From Pedobacter panaciterrae (GTDB lineage: Bacteria; Bacteroidota; Bacteroidia; Sphingobacteriales; Sphingobacteriaceae): a stretch of 64,000 nt of DNA. The DNA lies in NCBI RefSeq assembly GCF_013204795.1, contig NZ_JABMKW010000008.1:1-64000 (forward strand). The letters run 5' to 3'. Each line of letters starts with the position of its first letter. The stretch's first letter is position 1. Both the position numbers and the translations under genes were made by a program. The notes below the pieces were generated by a model. The model searched no databases. It saw nothing but the letters and a program-made list of their open reading frames with translations, and had not been told where the DNA came from. This document shows, piece by piece, positions 10,463 through 19,958 of the stretch.

Positions 10463-10660
10463 TGTACAAATATAAATAGCCTTTTATTAAACAGTGTTAA
10501 TTAATGCTTGAAGTAGATTTTTTTAATCAAATAAGGAAAGAAGTTAAGAATTACTTTTATGTTCTCAGTAAAATTTTTCATAGTAAAATTATTTAGTCTG
10601 GATCATGCACTTCTCAAATAATAGGCCAATTTCTTTTCTAAATATGTTGTTGCTAAAGAT

Positions 10661-10669
10661 TAGTTTTGC
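10661..10669 (+). promoter_or_regulatory. Candidate Bacteroidota -7 promoter element for the RluA/aminotransferase pair
   Basis: TAGTTTTGC fits the Bacteroidota -7 consensus TAnnTTTG(C) and lies about 90 bases before the RluA start. The rest of the 299-base gap (10463-10761) holds no gene, and no exact TTTG -33 box is found at the expected distance, so the call is weak. Confidence 0.35.
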
Positions 10670-10761
10670 AAAACGAAATCACTAAAACCCCGAAATATTA
10701 AAATTGAGGGATAATGCAGGAGCATTTAATGATTAATTAATAGAAATAAAACACAATTTTA

Positions 10762-11793
10762 ATGGAAAACAACAATAGCGGGGTAGAATTAGAGGAGCAG
10801 GATCTGTATGAACATTTGAACATTGTTGTTGATAAAGGACAGTCTTTATTGCGCATTGATAAGTTTTTAATGTATAGGGTAGAAAATGCTTCCCGTAACC
10901 GCATTCAAAACGCAATAGATGCCGGAAATGTTCTTGTTAATCAAAAAACAGTAAAACCAAGTTATAAGGTTAAGCCGGCAGATGAAATATCTGTTGTATT
11001 TCCACATCCTCCAAGAGACACAGAAGTTTATCCGGAAGATATTCCATTAGATATTGTTTATGAGGATGCTGATCTTTTAGTAGTAAATAAACCAGCCGGA
11101 ATGGTGGTTCACCCCGGATATAATAACTATACAGGTACATTGGTAAATGCGCTTGCCTTTCATTTTGAGCAATTGCCACAATTACCAGGTAATGAGGGTA
11201 GGCCCGGTTTGGTGCACCGTATTGATAAAGATACATCAGGTTTATTACTTATTAGTAAGAACGAAATCACTATGACCAAACTTGCCAAGCAGTTTTTTGA
11301 TCATAGCATTACCCGTAAATACGTTGCTTTAGCCTGGGGCGATATAGAGCAGGATGGTACTGTAACGGGTTATATTGGCCGTAGTGCTAAGAATAGAATA
11401 GTGATGGATGTTTATGATGATGAAGAAAAAGGTAAGTGGTCTGTAACACATTATACCGTTCTGGAACGTTTAGGATATGTAACATTAATTAGTTGTCAAC
11501 TTGAAACGGGAAGAACACATCAAATCAGGGCACACATGCAGCATATAGGGCACCCATTATTTAATGATGCAAACTATGGAGGGGATAAGATATTAAAAGG
11601 CACTACCTTTAATAAATACAAGCAGTTTGTGCAAAACAGCTTTAATATTTTACCGCGTCAGGCTTTACATGCGCAAACTTTAGGTTTTATTCATCCAACT
11701 ACTAAAAAGTATATGGAATTTGAAGCACCTTTGCCACCCGATTTCGATACAGCTTTAAATAAATGGAGAAACTATATTGTAGAGCCTCAATAA
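10762..11793 (+). CDS. RluA-family pseudouridine synthase (RluD-like)
   Basis: 343-residue RNA-modifying enzyme that isomerises uridine, most likely in 23S rRNA. The N-terminus has an S4 RNA-binding domain (about residues 25-85, LLRIDKFLMYRVENASRNRIQ). The catalytic domain contains LVHRIDKDTSGLLLISKN, with the catalytic Asp in HRIDKDTSG, and LETGRTHQIRAHMQHIGHPLFND. S4 plus this core at this length fits RluD-type enzymes, although the RNA target cannot be read from sequence. The next gene starts immediately after its TAA (TAAATG), so the two are almost certainly co-transcribed. Confidence 0.9.
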   Translation: MENNNSGVELEEQDLYEHLNIVVDKGQSLLRIDKFLMYRVENASRNRIQNAIDAGNVLVNQKTVKPSYKVKPADEISVVFPHPPRDTEVYPEDIPLDIVYEDADLLVVNKPAGMVVHPGYNNYTGTLVNALAFHFEQLPQLPGNEGRPGLVHRIDKDTSGLLLISKNEITMTKLAKQFFDHSITRKYVALAWGDIEQDGTVTGYIGRSAKNRIVMDVYDDEEKGKWSVTHYTVLERLGYVTLISCQLETGRTHQIRAHMQHIGHPLFNDANYGGDKILKGTTFNKYKQFVQNSFNILPRQALHAQTLGFIHPTTKKYMEFEAPLPPDFDTALNKWRNYIVEPQ

Positions 11794-12633
11794 ATGCAGC
11801 AAGAGTACATTTTACATAACGACGAATTTATATTAAAAAATCAACCTATTATTACTGCTGATAACCGCAGTTTCAGGTATGGCGATGGTCTTTTTGAATC
11901 CATGAGAATGAGTAACGGCAAACTCAAGTTTGCCGAATTACATGCCGATAGGTTAAGGGCAGGGATGAAAGCCCTTAAAATGGAAGGAGCAACCTTGTTC
12001 GATGAATATTTTCTGAAACAAAAAACAAATGAGCTTTGTAAAAAGAACAAGCTTAAAGATAATGTAAGGTTCCGATTGTCTGTTTACAGGGCAGGCGATG
12101 GGTTGTATACGCCAAACAGCAACAAATCGGGATATGTATTGGAGGCATCAGCATTAATCGAAAGCACATACGAACTCAATAAAAAAGGATTAATTGTAGA
12201 CGTATTTGATGAACTTACTAAGCCTGTTGACAAGCTCTCAAATTATAAAACATGTAATTCTTTGGTTTATGTAATGGCTGGGTTGTATAAAAAACAATAT
12301 AACCTGGACGAAGCCTTTATCTTGAATCAAAATGGATTTTTATGCGAAAGCATCAGTTCTAATATTTTTGTGGTTTACGATAAACAGATTTATACACCGG
12401 CTTTAACAGAAGGTTGTATTGCAGGAGTAATGAGAAATGTGGTAATGAATATTGCCAAAACCAACGAAATTCCTGTAATACAAGCACAAATAAACCCAGA
12501 AGTGTTGAAAGAAGCTGAAGAAGTTTTTATTACGAATGCTTTAGGTGGTATTCGTTGGGTAATGGGCTATGGCCGTAAACGCTATTTTAACGAAGTGACT
12601 AAGTTGCTGAGCGACAAACTAAATGCACTTTAA
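11794..12633 (+). CDS. Class IV aminotransferase (IlvE/PabC superfamily)
   Basis: 279-residue fold-type IV PLP protein. Motifs: FRYGDGLFESMRM near the N-terminus, NYKTCNSLVYVMAG with the presumed PLP lysine, and the C-terminal CESISSNIFVVYDKQIYTPALTEGCIAGVMR typical of the branched-chain aminotransferase/4-amino-4-deoxychorismate lyase group. The size and the short N-terminal domain suit PabC (folate synthesis) or D-amino acid transaminase better than IlvE. Substrate assignment is uncertain. It starts directly at the stop codon of the pseudouridine synthase, and a strong inverted repeat follows its stop. Confidence 0.85.
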   Translation: MQQEYILHNDEFILKNQPIITADNRSFRYGDGLFESMRMSNGKLKFAELHADRLRAGMKALKMEGATLFDEYFLKQKTNELCKKNKLKDNVRFRLSVYRAGDGLYTPNSNKSGYVLEASALIESTYELNKKGLIVDVFDELTKPVDKLSNYKTCNSLVYVMAGLYKKQYNLDEAFILNQNGFLCESISSNIFVVYDKQIYTPALTEGCIAGVMRNVVMNIAKTNEIPVIQAQINPEVLKEAEEVFITNALGGIRWVMGYGRKRYFNEVTKLLSDKLNAL

Positions 12634-12655
12634 TTATAGACTGTAGTTGACAGGG

Positions 12656-12706
12656 CCTTGCTAGGGCCTTGATGGGGCTAAAGGCCCTCCAAAGGCCCTA
12701 GCAAGG
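12656..12706 (+). terminator. 15-bp perfect inverted repeat between convergent genes, probable terminator
   Basis: CCTTGCTAGGGCCTT (12656-12670) pairs exactly with AAGGCCCTAGCAAGG (12692-12706) across a 21-base loop. The unit AGGGCCTTG is itself doubled on the left and AAGGCCCT doubled on the right, so alternative pairings exist. It lies between a plus gene ending at 12633 and a minus gene ending at 12730. The following TTTATT is a poor U-tract, so a REP-like element is an alternative. Confidence 0.55.
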
Positions 12707-12729
12707 TTTATTCAACCCACGCTAAAACC

Positions 12730-14052
12730 CTACCTGTCAGGATAATTGTCTAATATTTTTAATAGTTTTTTGGATTCCTCCGGATAATCATTATTTGAAT
12801 TTACCCGTTCTGAAGGGTCTTCTGCCAGATTGAATAATTCTATTCCGCTTTCTTTAGTTCTTCTAAGTTTCCAATCTCCCACGCGGGCTACTTCCGGAAC
12901 ACCGTAATGGACGTAGTAAATCGGCTGATGCTGGAACGAAGCATTTTTTTTAGTAAATAATGGAGCTACTGATTGCCCATCAATTTTAAGACCATCGGGC
13001 AGTTTAGTGCCACTCCATTCGGCCAGGGTAGGTAATAAATCAACACTGCTAAAAAGTTGTTTCTGAACCTGCGCTTGGGTGTGCCCTTTCCAGTATAAAA
13101 TGAATGGAACCCTTGTGCCACCTTCATAAGTAGTGGCCTTACTGCCTCGAAATACTCCGGCAAACCCGGCATGGTTCTGTCGGGTTTTACCATCTCCAGC
13201 CATCCTTTCAGGATAGTTAGTCCAGGGTCCATTATCGCTCGTAAAAATAAAAATAGTATTGTCGGCTAAGCCCTGTTGCTCTAATGTTTTCCAGATTTGG
13301 TTTAAACCCCTATCCATTTCGTTTATAACGTAACCAAGTTCCCCGCCATGTGTTAAGTCGCTGTTTTTCTTGTGGGCAGCAAAATATACAGGCAAATGAG
13401 GCATGTTGTAGGCAAGATATAAAAAGAAAGGCTCTCCCTTTTTTTGTTTTTTAATGTACTTTATAGCTTCATTGTTGTATAGTGATGTCAACGAGCTATC
13501 GGCAGGTTGATAAACTTCGGGTTTATAGTTCCGGTATAGTTTGATGGTAGTATCGGTTTGCACATATGGGCTGCGGTAATCGTGGCTATATAGCAATCCG
13601 TAATAATTATCAAAACCTTGTTCCATTGGCAGGTTAGCCTTTTTATCGCCCAAATGCCATTTACCAATCATGTTGGTTTTATACCCGCCTGTTTTTAAAA
13701 TTTCGGCCATTGTAAGCTCTGAGGCAGGTAAACCCTGATTGGAACCAGGCCCTAAAGGCGCAGGGATATTGTATCTGGTAGGGTATCGACCGGTAAGAAA
13801 GGCCGCACGTGATGGCGAACAGGTTGGAGATGCCAGTGCAAAATTGGTTGCTTTAACTCCTTTGGCAGCCATCTGATCTAAAAAAGGAGTTTCAATAACC
13901 GGATTACCATAGCAGCTTAAATCAGCGTAGCCCATATCATCTGTTAATACAAAAACAATATTGGGTTTTTGCTGAGCGGATATATTTTGAAATGATGCAA
14001 GGGTAAAACTTGCGATACTAAACAAGGTTTTTAATAGTGTTGATTTTCGCAT
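12730..14052 (-). CDS. Secreted sulfatase (formylglycine-dependent arylsulfatase family)
   Basis: Hydrolyses sulfate esters, probably on polysaccharides, in the periplasm. The frame is open to 14109, but the ATG at 14052 gives [20 protein letters not shown], a proper signal peptide, and a 440-residue product. The metal/catalytic start [20 protein letters not shown] is present, and the modification motif is C78-S-P-S-R (CxPxR), the Cys becoming formylglycine. GKWHLGD, SDNGPW and the C-terminal GDWKLRR agree with the family. No other polysaccharide genes are adjacent. It is separated from the efflux operon by a terminator at 14133-14162. Confidence 0.92.
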   Translation of the reverse strand: MRKSTLLKTLFSIASFTLASFQNISAQQKPNIVFVLTDDMGYADLSCYGNPVIETPFLDQMAAKGVKATNFALASPTCSPSRAAFLTGRYPTRYNIPAPLGPGSNQGLPASELTMAEILKTGGYKTNMIGKWHLGDKKANLPMEQGFDNYYGLLYSHDYRSPYVQTDTTIKLYRNYKPEVYQPADSSLTSLYNNEAIKYIKKQKKGEPFFLYLAYNMPHLPVYFAAHKKNSDLTHGGELGYVINEMDRGLNQIWKTLEQQGLADNTIFIFTSDNGPWTNYPERMAGDGKTRQNHAGFAGVFRGSKATTYEGGTRVPFILYWKGHTQAQVQKQLFSSVDLLPTLAEWSGTKLPDGLKIDGQSVAPLFTKKNASFQHQPIYYVHYGVPEVARVGDWKLRRTKESGIELFNLAEDPSERVNSNNDYPEESKKLLKILDNYPDR

Positions 14053-14132
14053 AATAAAACTAACTATATGGATGCTGATTAAACAGGTAGGTAATGTAAT
14101 AAAATACATCCATTATCAAATACTTGTATACA

Positions 14133-14162
14133 GAAAAAGCCAACCATATGGTCAGCTTTTTC
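14133..14162 (-). terminator. Intrinsic terminator of the RND efflux operon
   Basis: GAAAAAGC (14133-14140) and GCTTTTTC (14155-14162) form a stem whose inner part is the palindrome ACCATATGGT, with two mismatched base positions between. The T-run needed for termination lies in the stem, 27 bases past the RND stop on the minus strand. It may work in both directions. Confidence 0.75.
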
Positions 14163-14188
14163 CGTGTTTAAACCTTGCTCTTTACAGC

Positions 14189-17100
14189 TTAATCAGCATG
14201 TAAAGTATCTTTATGTTCTTCTGGTTTATAAGAAGCCTGCAATTCTGCAAGTTTCTTTTTACCATAAGCTAGCTTGGTAATTAGCACAAATAACACAGGA
14301 ACAATAAATATGGCAAGGATGGTTGCCGAAAGCATACCGGCAGCAACTGTCCAGCCGATGGTCATCCTTGAGACTGCACCTGCACCATGAGAAATAATCA
14401 ATGGAATAACTCCTAATATAAAGGCCAGAGATGTCATGATAATTGGACGTAAACGAAGCTTTACTGCTTCAATTGTAGCCGCAATTAACTCCATACCCCA
14501 ATCCACACGTTCTTTCGCAAATTCGACAATCAGGATCGCATTTTTTGCAGAAAGACCTATCAGCGTAATCAAACCAACCTGTGCATATATGTTATTGTCG
14601 AGTTTTGGCAAAAATGTAAGTGCCAGAATAGCTCCAAACAAACCAAGTGGCACCGCCAGAAGGATAGAGAATGGAACAGACCAGCTTTCATATAGTGAGG
14701 CGAGTAGCAGGAATACGAAAACAATAATCAGTGCAAAGATTAATGTGGTACTGTTACCCGCTTCCTTTTCCTCTAAACTCAAACCAGAGAAATTATAGGA
14801 ATAATTTGCCGGTAGGGTTTGTGCTGCCACTTCCTCCATTGCCGTAAGGGCATCGCCAGAACTAAAGCCGGGTTTAGCAGCTCCGGTTACCTCAATAGAT
14901 CTGAATAAGTTAAAGTGGTTAATAATGGAAGCTTTCTCTACTATGTTGTAGCTTACTATAGAGCTTAAGGGAACAGAGACTCCCGATGAATTTTTAACAT
15001 ACAGACCATTCAGGCTCTCAATACCTTTTCTGAAATTGGTGTCGGCTTGGGTAACAACGCGGAAATTTCGTCCATACTTAGTAAAGTCGTTTACGTAGCT
15101 ACTTCCAAGATATGCGGAAATAGTGCTATAGACGGTGCCTATTGAAACACCCATTTTCTTAGCCTGGTCACGATCAACATGGACCTGATAATTTGGAGTT
15201 CTGGCGTTAAATAGGGTATAGGCCATCGCAATTTCCGGTCTCTGATTGGCAGCTGCAAGAAATTTCCCTACGTTGGCTTCAAATTGTTTTATATCGCCGG
15301 TTTGTTTTTCCTGGATCTGCAACGAGAAACCACCACTAATACCCAATCCTGGAATGGGAGGTGGCGCGACAACTATTACACTACCGTCTTTGTCGCCTTT
15401 AAACTCCTGCGAAATGCTGGCAATCGTGGTAGCTACATCACCCGGCCTGTCATCCCAGTCTTTTAACTGTACAAAGAATGTGGCAGCATTAGATTTGAAT
15501 GATCTGTTAAGGATGTTGATACCCCCAATTGATGTAACATTTTTTACCTCCGGGTATTTTTTCAGTATGGTCTCGGTAACTCTTTTGATTAATGCATCAG
15601 TACGCACTGCAGAGGCTCCCTCTGGCAAAGTAACACCCATCAAAAATACTCCAGCATCTTCATTGGGAATAAATCCAGATGGCTTCTTAGCAAATAGCCC
15701 AATGGTTCCAACATACAGACAGATCAGAATTATCACCATTAAAGGAGCCTTTTTTAAGGCCCATTTTACACCGTTTGAGTATTTGCTGGTTACATTGGCA
15801 AACCAAATGTTAAACTTAAAGAAGAACTTGTTTAATCCCCTTGAATCTTTGTTCAGGTTCATTGGGGTCAGCAGCAATGAACATAATGCAGGTGTTAATG
15901 ATAACGCGATAAATGCCGAGATCAATACCGAAACTGCAATGGTGATGGCAAATTGCTGATACAACTGACCAACCATGCCGGGTATAAATCCTACCGGAAT
16001 AAATACAGCTGCAAGTATTAATGCTATGGCAATTACTGGTGCAGTGATGTCTTTCATCGCCCTACGTGTTGCATCGGGTGCCGAAAGTCCGTCGTGATCC
16101 ATATAATGCTGCACCGCTTCTACCACCACAATGGCATCATCCACCACAATACCGATGGCCAGTACGAAACCAAACATGGTAAGTACGTTAATAGAAAATC
16201 CAAAAAGGGTAAAGAAGATAAAAGTACCTATTATGGAAACGGGAATCGCCAGAATTGGGATCAGTGTTGCTCTCCAGCTTTGAAGGAAGAAAAACACAAC
16301 CAGCGTTACCAGTATTAATGCTTCTACAAGGGTGTGAACCACCTCGTTGATGGAAACCTTTACAATAGATACTGTTTCATAAGCTACAACATAATCCAAA
16401 TCCTTAGGGAAAGATTTTTTTAGCTCCAGCATGGCTTTATCTATTCCATCAGCTGTTTGCACAGCATTACCACCTGGAGTTTGGTTGATGGCCATCATAG
16501 AGGACACCTTACCGTTTATCTTTGAATTGGTTGAATAAGCAAACTCTCCAAGCTCTACTCTGGCTACATCTCTTAGATAAACTGCAGAACCATCGGCGCC
16601 CGATTTCACTACAATGTCTCTAAACTGTTCTTCAGTACTTAGGTCACCATCAAGAATTACCGAGAATTCGAAAGTTTGGTTGCTGTTTTGAGGAGGGCCA
16701 CCTACCGTACCACCTGGAATTCTTGAGTTTTGCTCTGCAATTGCAGCCGAAACATCAGCAGGAGTTAAGTTCAATCTTGCAAGTTTATTGGCGTCAAGCC
16801 AGATCCTCATACTAAAAGGCTGACCAAATGCCTGCACATCTCCAACACCTTTAATCCTTAATAAAGCATCTTTTACGTATAAGTTTACATAGTTCGAAAT
16901 GAATTTCTGATCGTAAGTGCCATTAGGGGAGTAAAGTCCAAGCACCATCAAAATATCGTTGTTTGCTTTTTTAGTGGTCACTCCTAAACGTCTTACCGCT
17001 TCGGGCAAAGCCGGTTCTGCAATGCCTACCCTGTTTTGAACATCGAGGGCGGCAACGTCTATGTTTGTACCCACATCAAAAGTAACGGTTATAGCCGAAC

Positions 17101-17362
17101 GGCCGTCGGATGTACTATTCGATGACATGTATTTCATGCCCGGAGTACCATTGATCTGGCTTTCTATTGGCGTAGTTACAGTTTGCTCTACAGTTTGCGC
17201 ATCTGCACCGGTGTAGGTGCCACTTACAGTAACCGTTGGGGGTGCTATATTCGGGTATTGACTGATCGGTAATGTGGTAATCACAATTGTACCAACCAGA
17301 ACAATCAAAAGGGAAATCACAATCGCTGTGATGGGTCGCTTTATAAATACTTCTGATATCAT
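14189..17362 (-). CDS. RND multidrug efflux permease (HAE1/AcrB family)
   Basis: Inner-membrane proton-drug antiporter of a tripartite pump. The ATG at 17362 (MISEVFIKRPITAIVISLLIVLVG) gives 1057 residues, normal for the family; a longer frame would overlap the adaptor gene. Recognised: the N-terminal TM1 with FIKRP, the first periplasmic loop VEQTVTTPIESQINGTPGMKYMSS, the TM4 proton-relay region GIVVDDAIVVVEAVQ with paired Asp residues, PNEDAGVFL, and the second repeat ending GLSAKNAILIVEFA. It lies 19 bases downstream of the adaptor in a TetR-TolC-adaptor-permease operon. Substrates cannot be predicted. Confidence 0.95.
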   Translation of the reverse strand: MISEVFIKRPITAIVISLLIVLVGTIVITTLPISQYPNIAPPTVTVSGTYTGADAQTVEQTVTTPIESQINGTPGMKYMSSNSTSDGRSAITVTFDVGTNIDVAALDVQNRVGIAEPALPEAVRRLGVTTKKANNDILMVLGLYSPNGTYDQKFISNYVNLYVKDALLRIKGVGDVQAFGQPFSMRIWLDANKLARLNLTPADVSAAIAEQNSRIPGGTVGGPPQNSNQTFEFSVILDGDLSTEEQFRDIVVKSGADGSAVYLRDVARVELGEFAYSTNSKINGKVSSMMAINQTPGGNAVQTADGIDKAMLELKKSFPKDLDYVVAYETVSIVKVSINEVVHTLVEALILVTLVVFFFLQSWRATLIPILAIPVSIIGTFIFFTLFGFSINVLTMFGFVLAIGIVVDDAIVVVEAVQHYMDHDGLSAPDATRRAMKDITAPVIAIALILAAVFIPVGFIPGMVGQLYQQFAITIAVSVLISAFIALSLTPALCSLLLTPMNLNKDSRGLNKFFFKFNIWFANVTSKYSNGVKWALKKAPLMVIILICLYVGTIGLFAKKPSGFIPNEDAGVFLMGVTLPEGASAVRTDALIKRVTETILKKYPEVKNVTSIGGINILNRSFKSNAATFFVQLKDWDDRPGDVATTIASISQEFKGDKDGSVIVVAPPPIPGLGISGGFSLQIQEKQTGDIKQFEANVGKFLAAANQRPEIAMAYTLFNARTPNYQVHVDRDQAKKMGVSIGTVYSTISAYLGSSYVNDFTKYGRNFRVVTQADTNFRKGIESLNGLYVKNSSGVSVPLSSIVSYNIVEKASIINHFNLFRSIEVTGAAKPGFSSGDALTAMEEVAAQTLPANYSYNFSGLSLEEKEAGNSTTLIFALIIVFVFLLLASLYESWSVPFSILLAVPLGLFGAILALTFLPKLDNNIYAQVGLITLIGLSAKNAILIVEFAKERVDWGMELIAATIEAVKLRLRPIIMTSLAFILGVIPLIISHGAGAVSRMTIGWTVAAGMLSATILAIFIVPVLFVLITKLAYGKKKLAELQASYKPEEHKDTLHAD

Positions 17363-17381
17363 ATCTCTGAATTCTTTAAAT

Positions 17382-18548
17382 CTATTTTTTAACTGCGCCT
17401 GCTGCTGGTTGTGCTCCAGGGGCTGCATCAGCCGGAGCGGTTGTAACTACAGCACCTGGACGTACATTTTGTACACCATCTACCACAACTACTTCCCCTT
17501 GTTTTAGACCGCTTTTTACCACTACATTTTTGTCAAACTGTTTTCCCAGTTGGACAATGCGGGCTTCGGCTTTGCTGCTATCACCTACAACAAAAACATT
17601 AAATTCGCCCAGTTGCTCTATAACAGATTTGTATGGAATTACCAGTTGATGTTCTGATGCTTTATTTAAAGCTCTTAGATTTACAGTCATACCCGCAAAG
17701 AGTTTACCTTCTGCGTTTGGATAACTGATCCTTACTTTGATGGTTCCTGTTTGAGGGTCAACCGCACGATCGATAGCGGTTATGTGGCCTTGACCGGTAT
17801 AAATACTACCATCCTGCAATTGAATGTTGAAAAGAGAATCTTTTACTGCTGCAGTGTTTTTTTGTAAACGTAAAAAACGAGGAATCTCGGCCTGGTTAAC
17901 AGCAATGTCTACCGCTATAGGATTGTTGCTCGAAACCGTATTTAATAAAGTTGTACCAGGTGTTGCTAATGCGCCCAATTTAACCTGAGAGATCCCTATT
18001 GTTCCGTTTAACGGCGATACGATGATCGAGCGTTGTAAGTCATTAGTAGCAGAAGATAATTGTGCCTGTGCCGCAGCAACTTGCGATTCTGCATTTGCCA
18101 GATCGGTTAGTGCATAATCAACACGTTGCTTTGCTACTGCATCTTGCTCTGCAAGTCGGGTATAGCGATCAGCATCTTTTTTTGCTTTATCACGATTTGC
18201 TTTGGCAACAGCAAGATTTGCCTTAGCCGTATTGTTTGCTGCAATATATTTTGTGCGGTCAATTTCATAGAGTTTCTGACCCTTGGATACTTTCTGACCA
18301 TCCTTTACATAGATGGCGGTAATGTAACCGCCAACCTGTGGGCGTAGTTCCACTTCGTTTAAAGCAACCACTACCCCAGGGTAAGAATCTGTAGTGATTA
18401 CTTCCTGATCTGATACAGTGTAAGTGGTTACGGGTGTAGCGGGAGGAGGACCTTGCTGTTGTCCGGCATTTTTATCGCCACCGCAAGAGGCTAATGTAAC
18501 TGTTCCAAGTATTACGATGCCTAGTTTTATGTAGTTAGTAGTATTCAT
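17382..18548 (-). CDS. RND efflux periplasmic adaptor subunit (lipoprotein)
   Basis: 388-residue membrane-fusion protein linking the RND permease and the TolC-type channel. The N-terminus has a lipoprotein signal (VTLASCGGDKN, Cys about 22). The usual order follows: first lipoyl half with VELRPQVGGYITAIYVKDGQKVSKGQKLYEID, a helical hairpin rich in Ala/Lys/Asp (about 105-170), second lipoyl half (IVSPLNGTIGISQVKLGALATPGT), a beta barrel, and a C-terminal membrane-proximal domain. The tail is Ala/Pro-rich. It lies 21 bases downstream of the TolC-like gene. Confidence 0.94.
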   Translation of the reverse strand: MNTTNYIKLGIVILGTVTLASCGGDKNAGQQQGPPPATPVTTYTVSDQEVITTDSYPGVVVALNEVELRPQVGGYITAIYVKDGQKVSKGQKLYEIDRTKYIAANNTAKANLAVAKANRDKAKKDADRYTRLAEQDAVAKQRVDYALTDLANAESQVAAAQAQLSSATNDLQRSIIVSPLNGTIGISQVKLGALATPGTTLLNTVSSNNPIAVDIAVNQAEIPRFLRLQKNTAAVKDSLFNIQLQDGSIYTGQGHITAIDRAVDPQTGTIKVRISYPNAEGKLFAGMTVNLRALNKASEHQLVIPYKSVIEQLGEFNVFVVGDSSKAEARIVQLGKQFDKNVVVKSGLKQGEVVVVDGVQNVRPGAVVTTAPADAAPGAQPAAGAVKK

Positions 18549-18569
18549 TTGAGTTCTTATTAAATTACG

Positions 18570-19916
18570 TTAATTTGCGATGATTGTTCCTAATGCTTGC
18601 TGTACGTCTAGTTTCGAAGAAAGCAGGCTGTATAATGAGTTTAAATAATTAAGCTGTGCAGTGCGCAGATCTGTTTCTGAGGTCATCAGATCCAGATAAG
18701 TTTTAATCCCCTCATCGTATTGAAGTTTAATGGTATTGTACACCTGTCTGGAGATATCAACGTTTGACCTTGCTGTTTTCCAATCGTTCAGATTTGCTTT
18801 ATAAGTAGCCATTGCTTGCTCATATTGTGTATTGATCTGGTTTTTAGTGTTCAATAGATCAAGGTCAATTCTTTTTTCCTGCAATTCAGATTTTCTGATT
18901 TCCTGAATTCTTTTGGTTCCCTGAAAAATTGGGATACTTAATTTTAACCCGAATACAGAGCTAGGGAAAGATTTATCGTACAGATTGCTAAAGTCATTAT
19001 TTAAATAATTGTAACTATAGTTTATAAACCCAGAAATTGAGGGCAGGTAGCTCCATTTATTATAGCTCGTATTTAAATGCTGCAATTGCTTTTGGGTTTG
19101 CAATAAACGATACTCAACCCTGTTCTCATAAGCCTGTTGTGCATTAGTGTCTATAAGAATGCCCTGTTCCATACTGTCGGACTTTAAGTTAAGACTAAAG
19201 TCTTTATCAGTACCATATCCAATGATCTCTTTAAGATAAGCGTATTTATATTTAAGCAATTCCTCAGTTCTCTTTTTATCTGCTTTGGAGTTGCTTAAGC
19301 TAATTTGTGCACGCTGAAAATCTGTTTTATCTACCAAGCCTTGTTCATACTGAGCAGAAGCATCTTTCAGTTGTTTTTCTAAACGGGCTATGTTTTCATT
19401 TATAATATTTAACTGCTCTCCGCTTGTAAGGATATCAAAATAGGCTTTACTTACATCTACAACGGTATTTATTTTAGTATTTTCTGTACTTTGCTTGTAC
19501 TGTTGTCTGTAATATTTAGATGCTTTTGATGCCTGGATAAGACCTGCGTTTAGGAATTGTTGGTCGGCCTGTAGAGTTAGCGCTGAGGTATGCTTGGTAC
19601 CAAAGGTAATGTAGTTGGTTTCACCATTCGTAGTAAGCGCATTTACCTGTTGCTTTAGGTTGTTATTATAATTTGCATTACCACTAATCTGGGGGAACCA
19701 ACCCGATAGTGCAGATTTGATATCGCGTTCGCCAATCTCTTCATCGATCTGAGATTGCTTCACGCCCGGTCTGTTATTTAGTGCATAATCTATCACTTCC
19801 TGAAGTGTAGCATTGCTGAGCTGTTTATCATTGTTTACCGTTTGTGCTGCTAATTTTTCGGGCAGCAAGGCAGGTAAACCTATAAGAAGCATTACGAGTA
19901 ATTTATGAATTTTCAT
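18570..19916 (-). CDS. TolC-family outer membrane efflux protein
   Basis: 448 residues with a signal peptide (LVMLLIGLPALLPEKLAAQ) and two long alpha-helical repeats typical of outer-membrane efflux channels: LQEVIDYALNNRPGVKQSQIDEEIG near the start and YDEGIKTYLDLMTSETDLRTAQLNYLNSLYSLLSSKLDVQQALG near the end. The GxxTYLDLM... segment recalls the conserved C-terminal repeat of the family. It forms the outer-membrane exit duct for the adjacent adaptor and RND permease. It is the first structural gene after the TetR regulator (42 bases). Confidence 0.92.
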   Translation of the reverse strand: MKIHKLLVMLLIGLPALLPEKLAAQTVNNDKQLSNATLQEVIDYALNNRPGVKQSQIDEEIGERDIKSALSGWFPQISGNANYNNNLKQQVNALTTNGETNYITFGTKHTSALTLQADQQFLNAGLIQASKASKYYRQQYKQSTENTKINTVVDVSKAYFDILTSGEQLNIINENIARLEKQLKDASAQYEQGLVDKTDFQRAQISLSNSKADKKRTEELLKYKYAYLKEIIGYGTDKDFSLNLKSDSMEQGILIDTNAQQAYENRVEYRLLQTQKQLQHLNTSYNKWSYLPSISGFINYSYNYLNNDFSNLYDKSFPSSVFGLKLSIPIFQGTKRIQEIRKSELQEKRIDLDLLNTKNQINTQYEQAMATYKANLNDWKTARSNVDISRQVYNTIKLQYDEGIKTYLDLMTSETDLRTAQLNYLNSLYSLLSSKLDVQQALGTIIAN

Positions 19917-19958
19917 ATTTAAAAGGGGAATTGAGTATAGTTAAAGCCATTATATATA

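Noticed and set aside
15246..15959. 237-residue open frame on the plus strand inside the RND permease gene
   Set aside because: It is antisense to a strongly conserved AcrB-type coding region; composition is a mirror of the real gene and no domain is visible.
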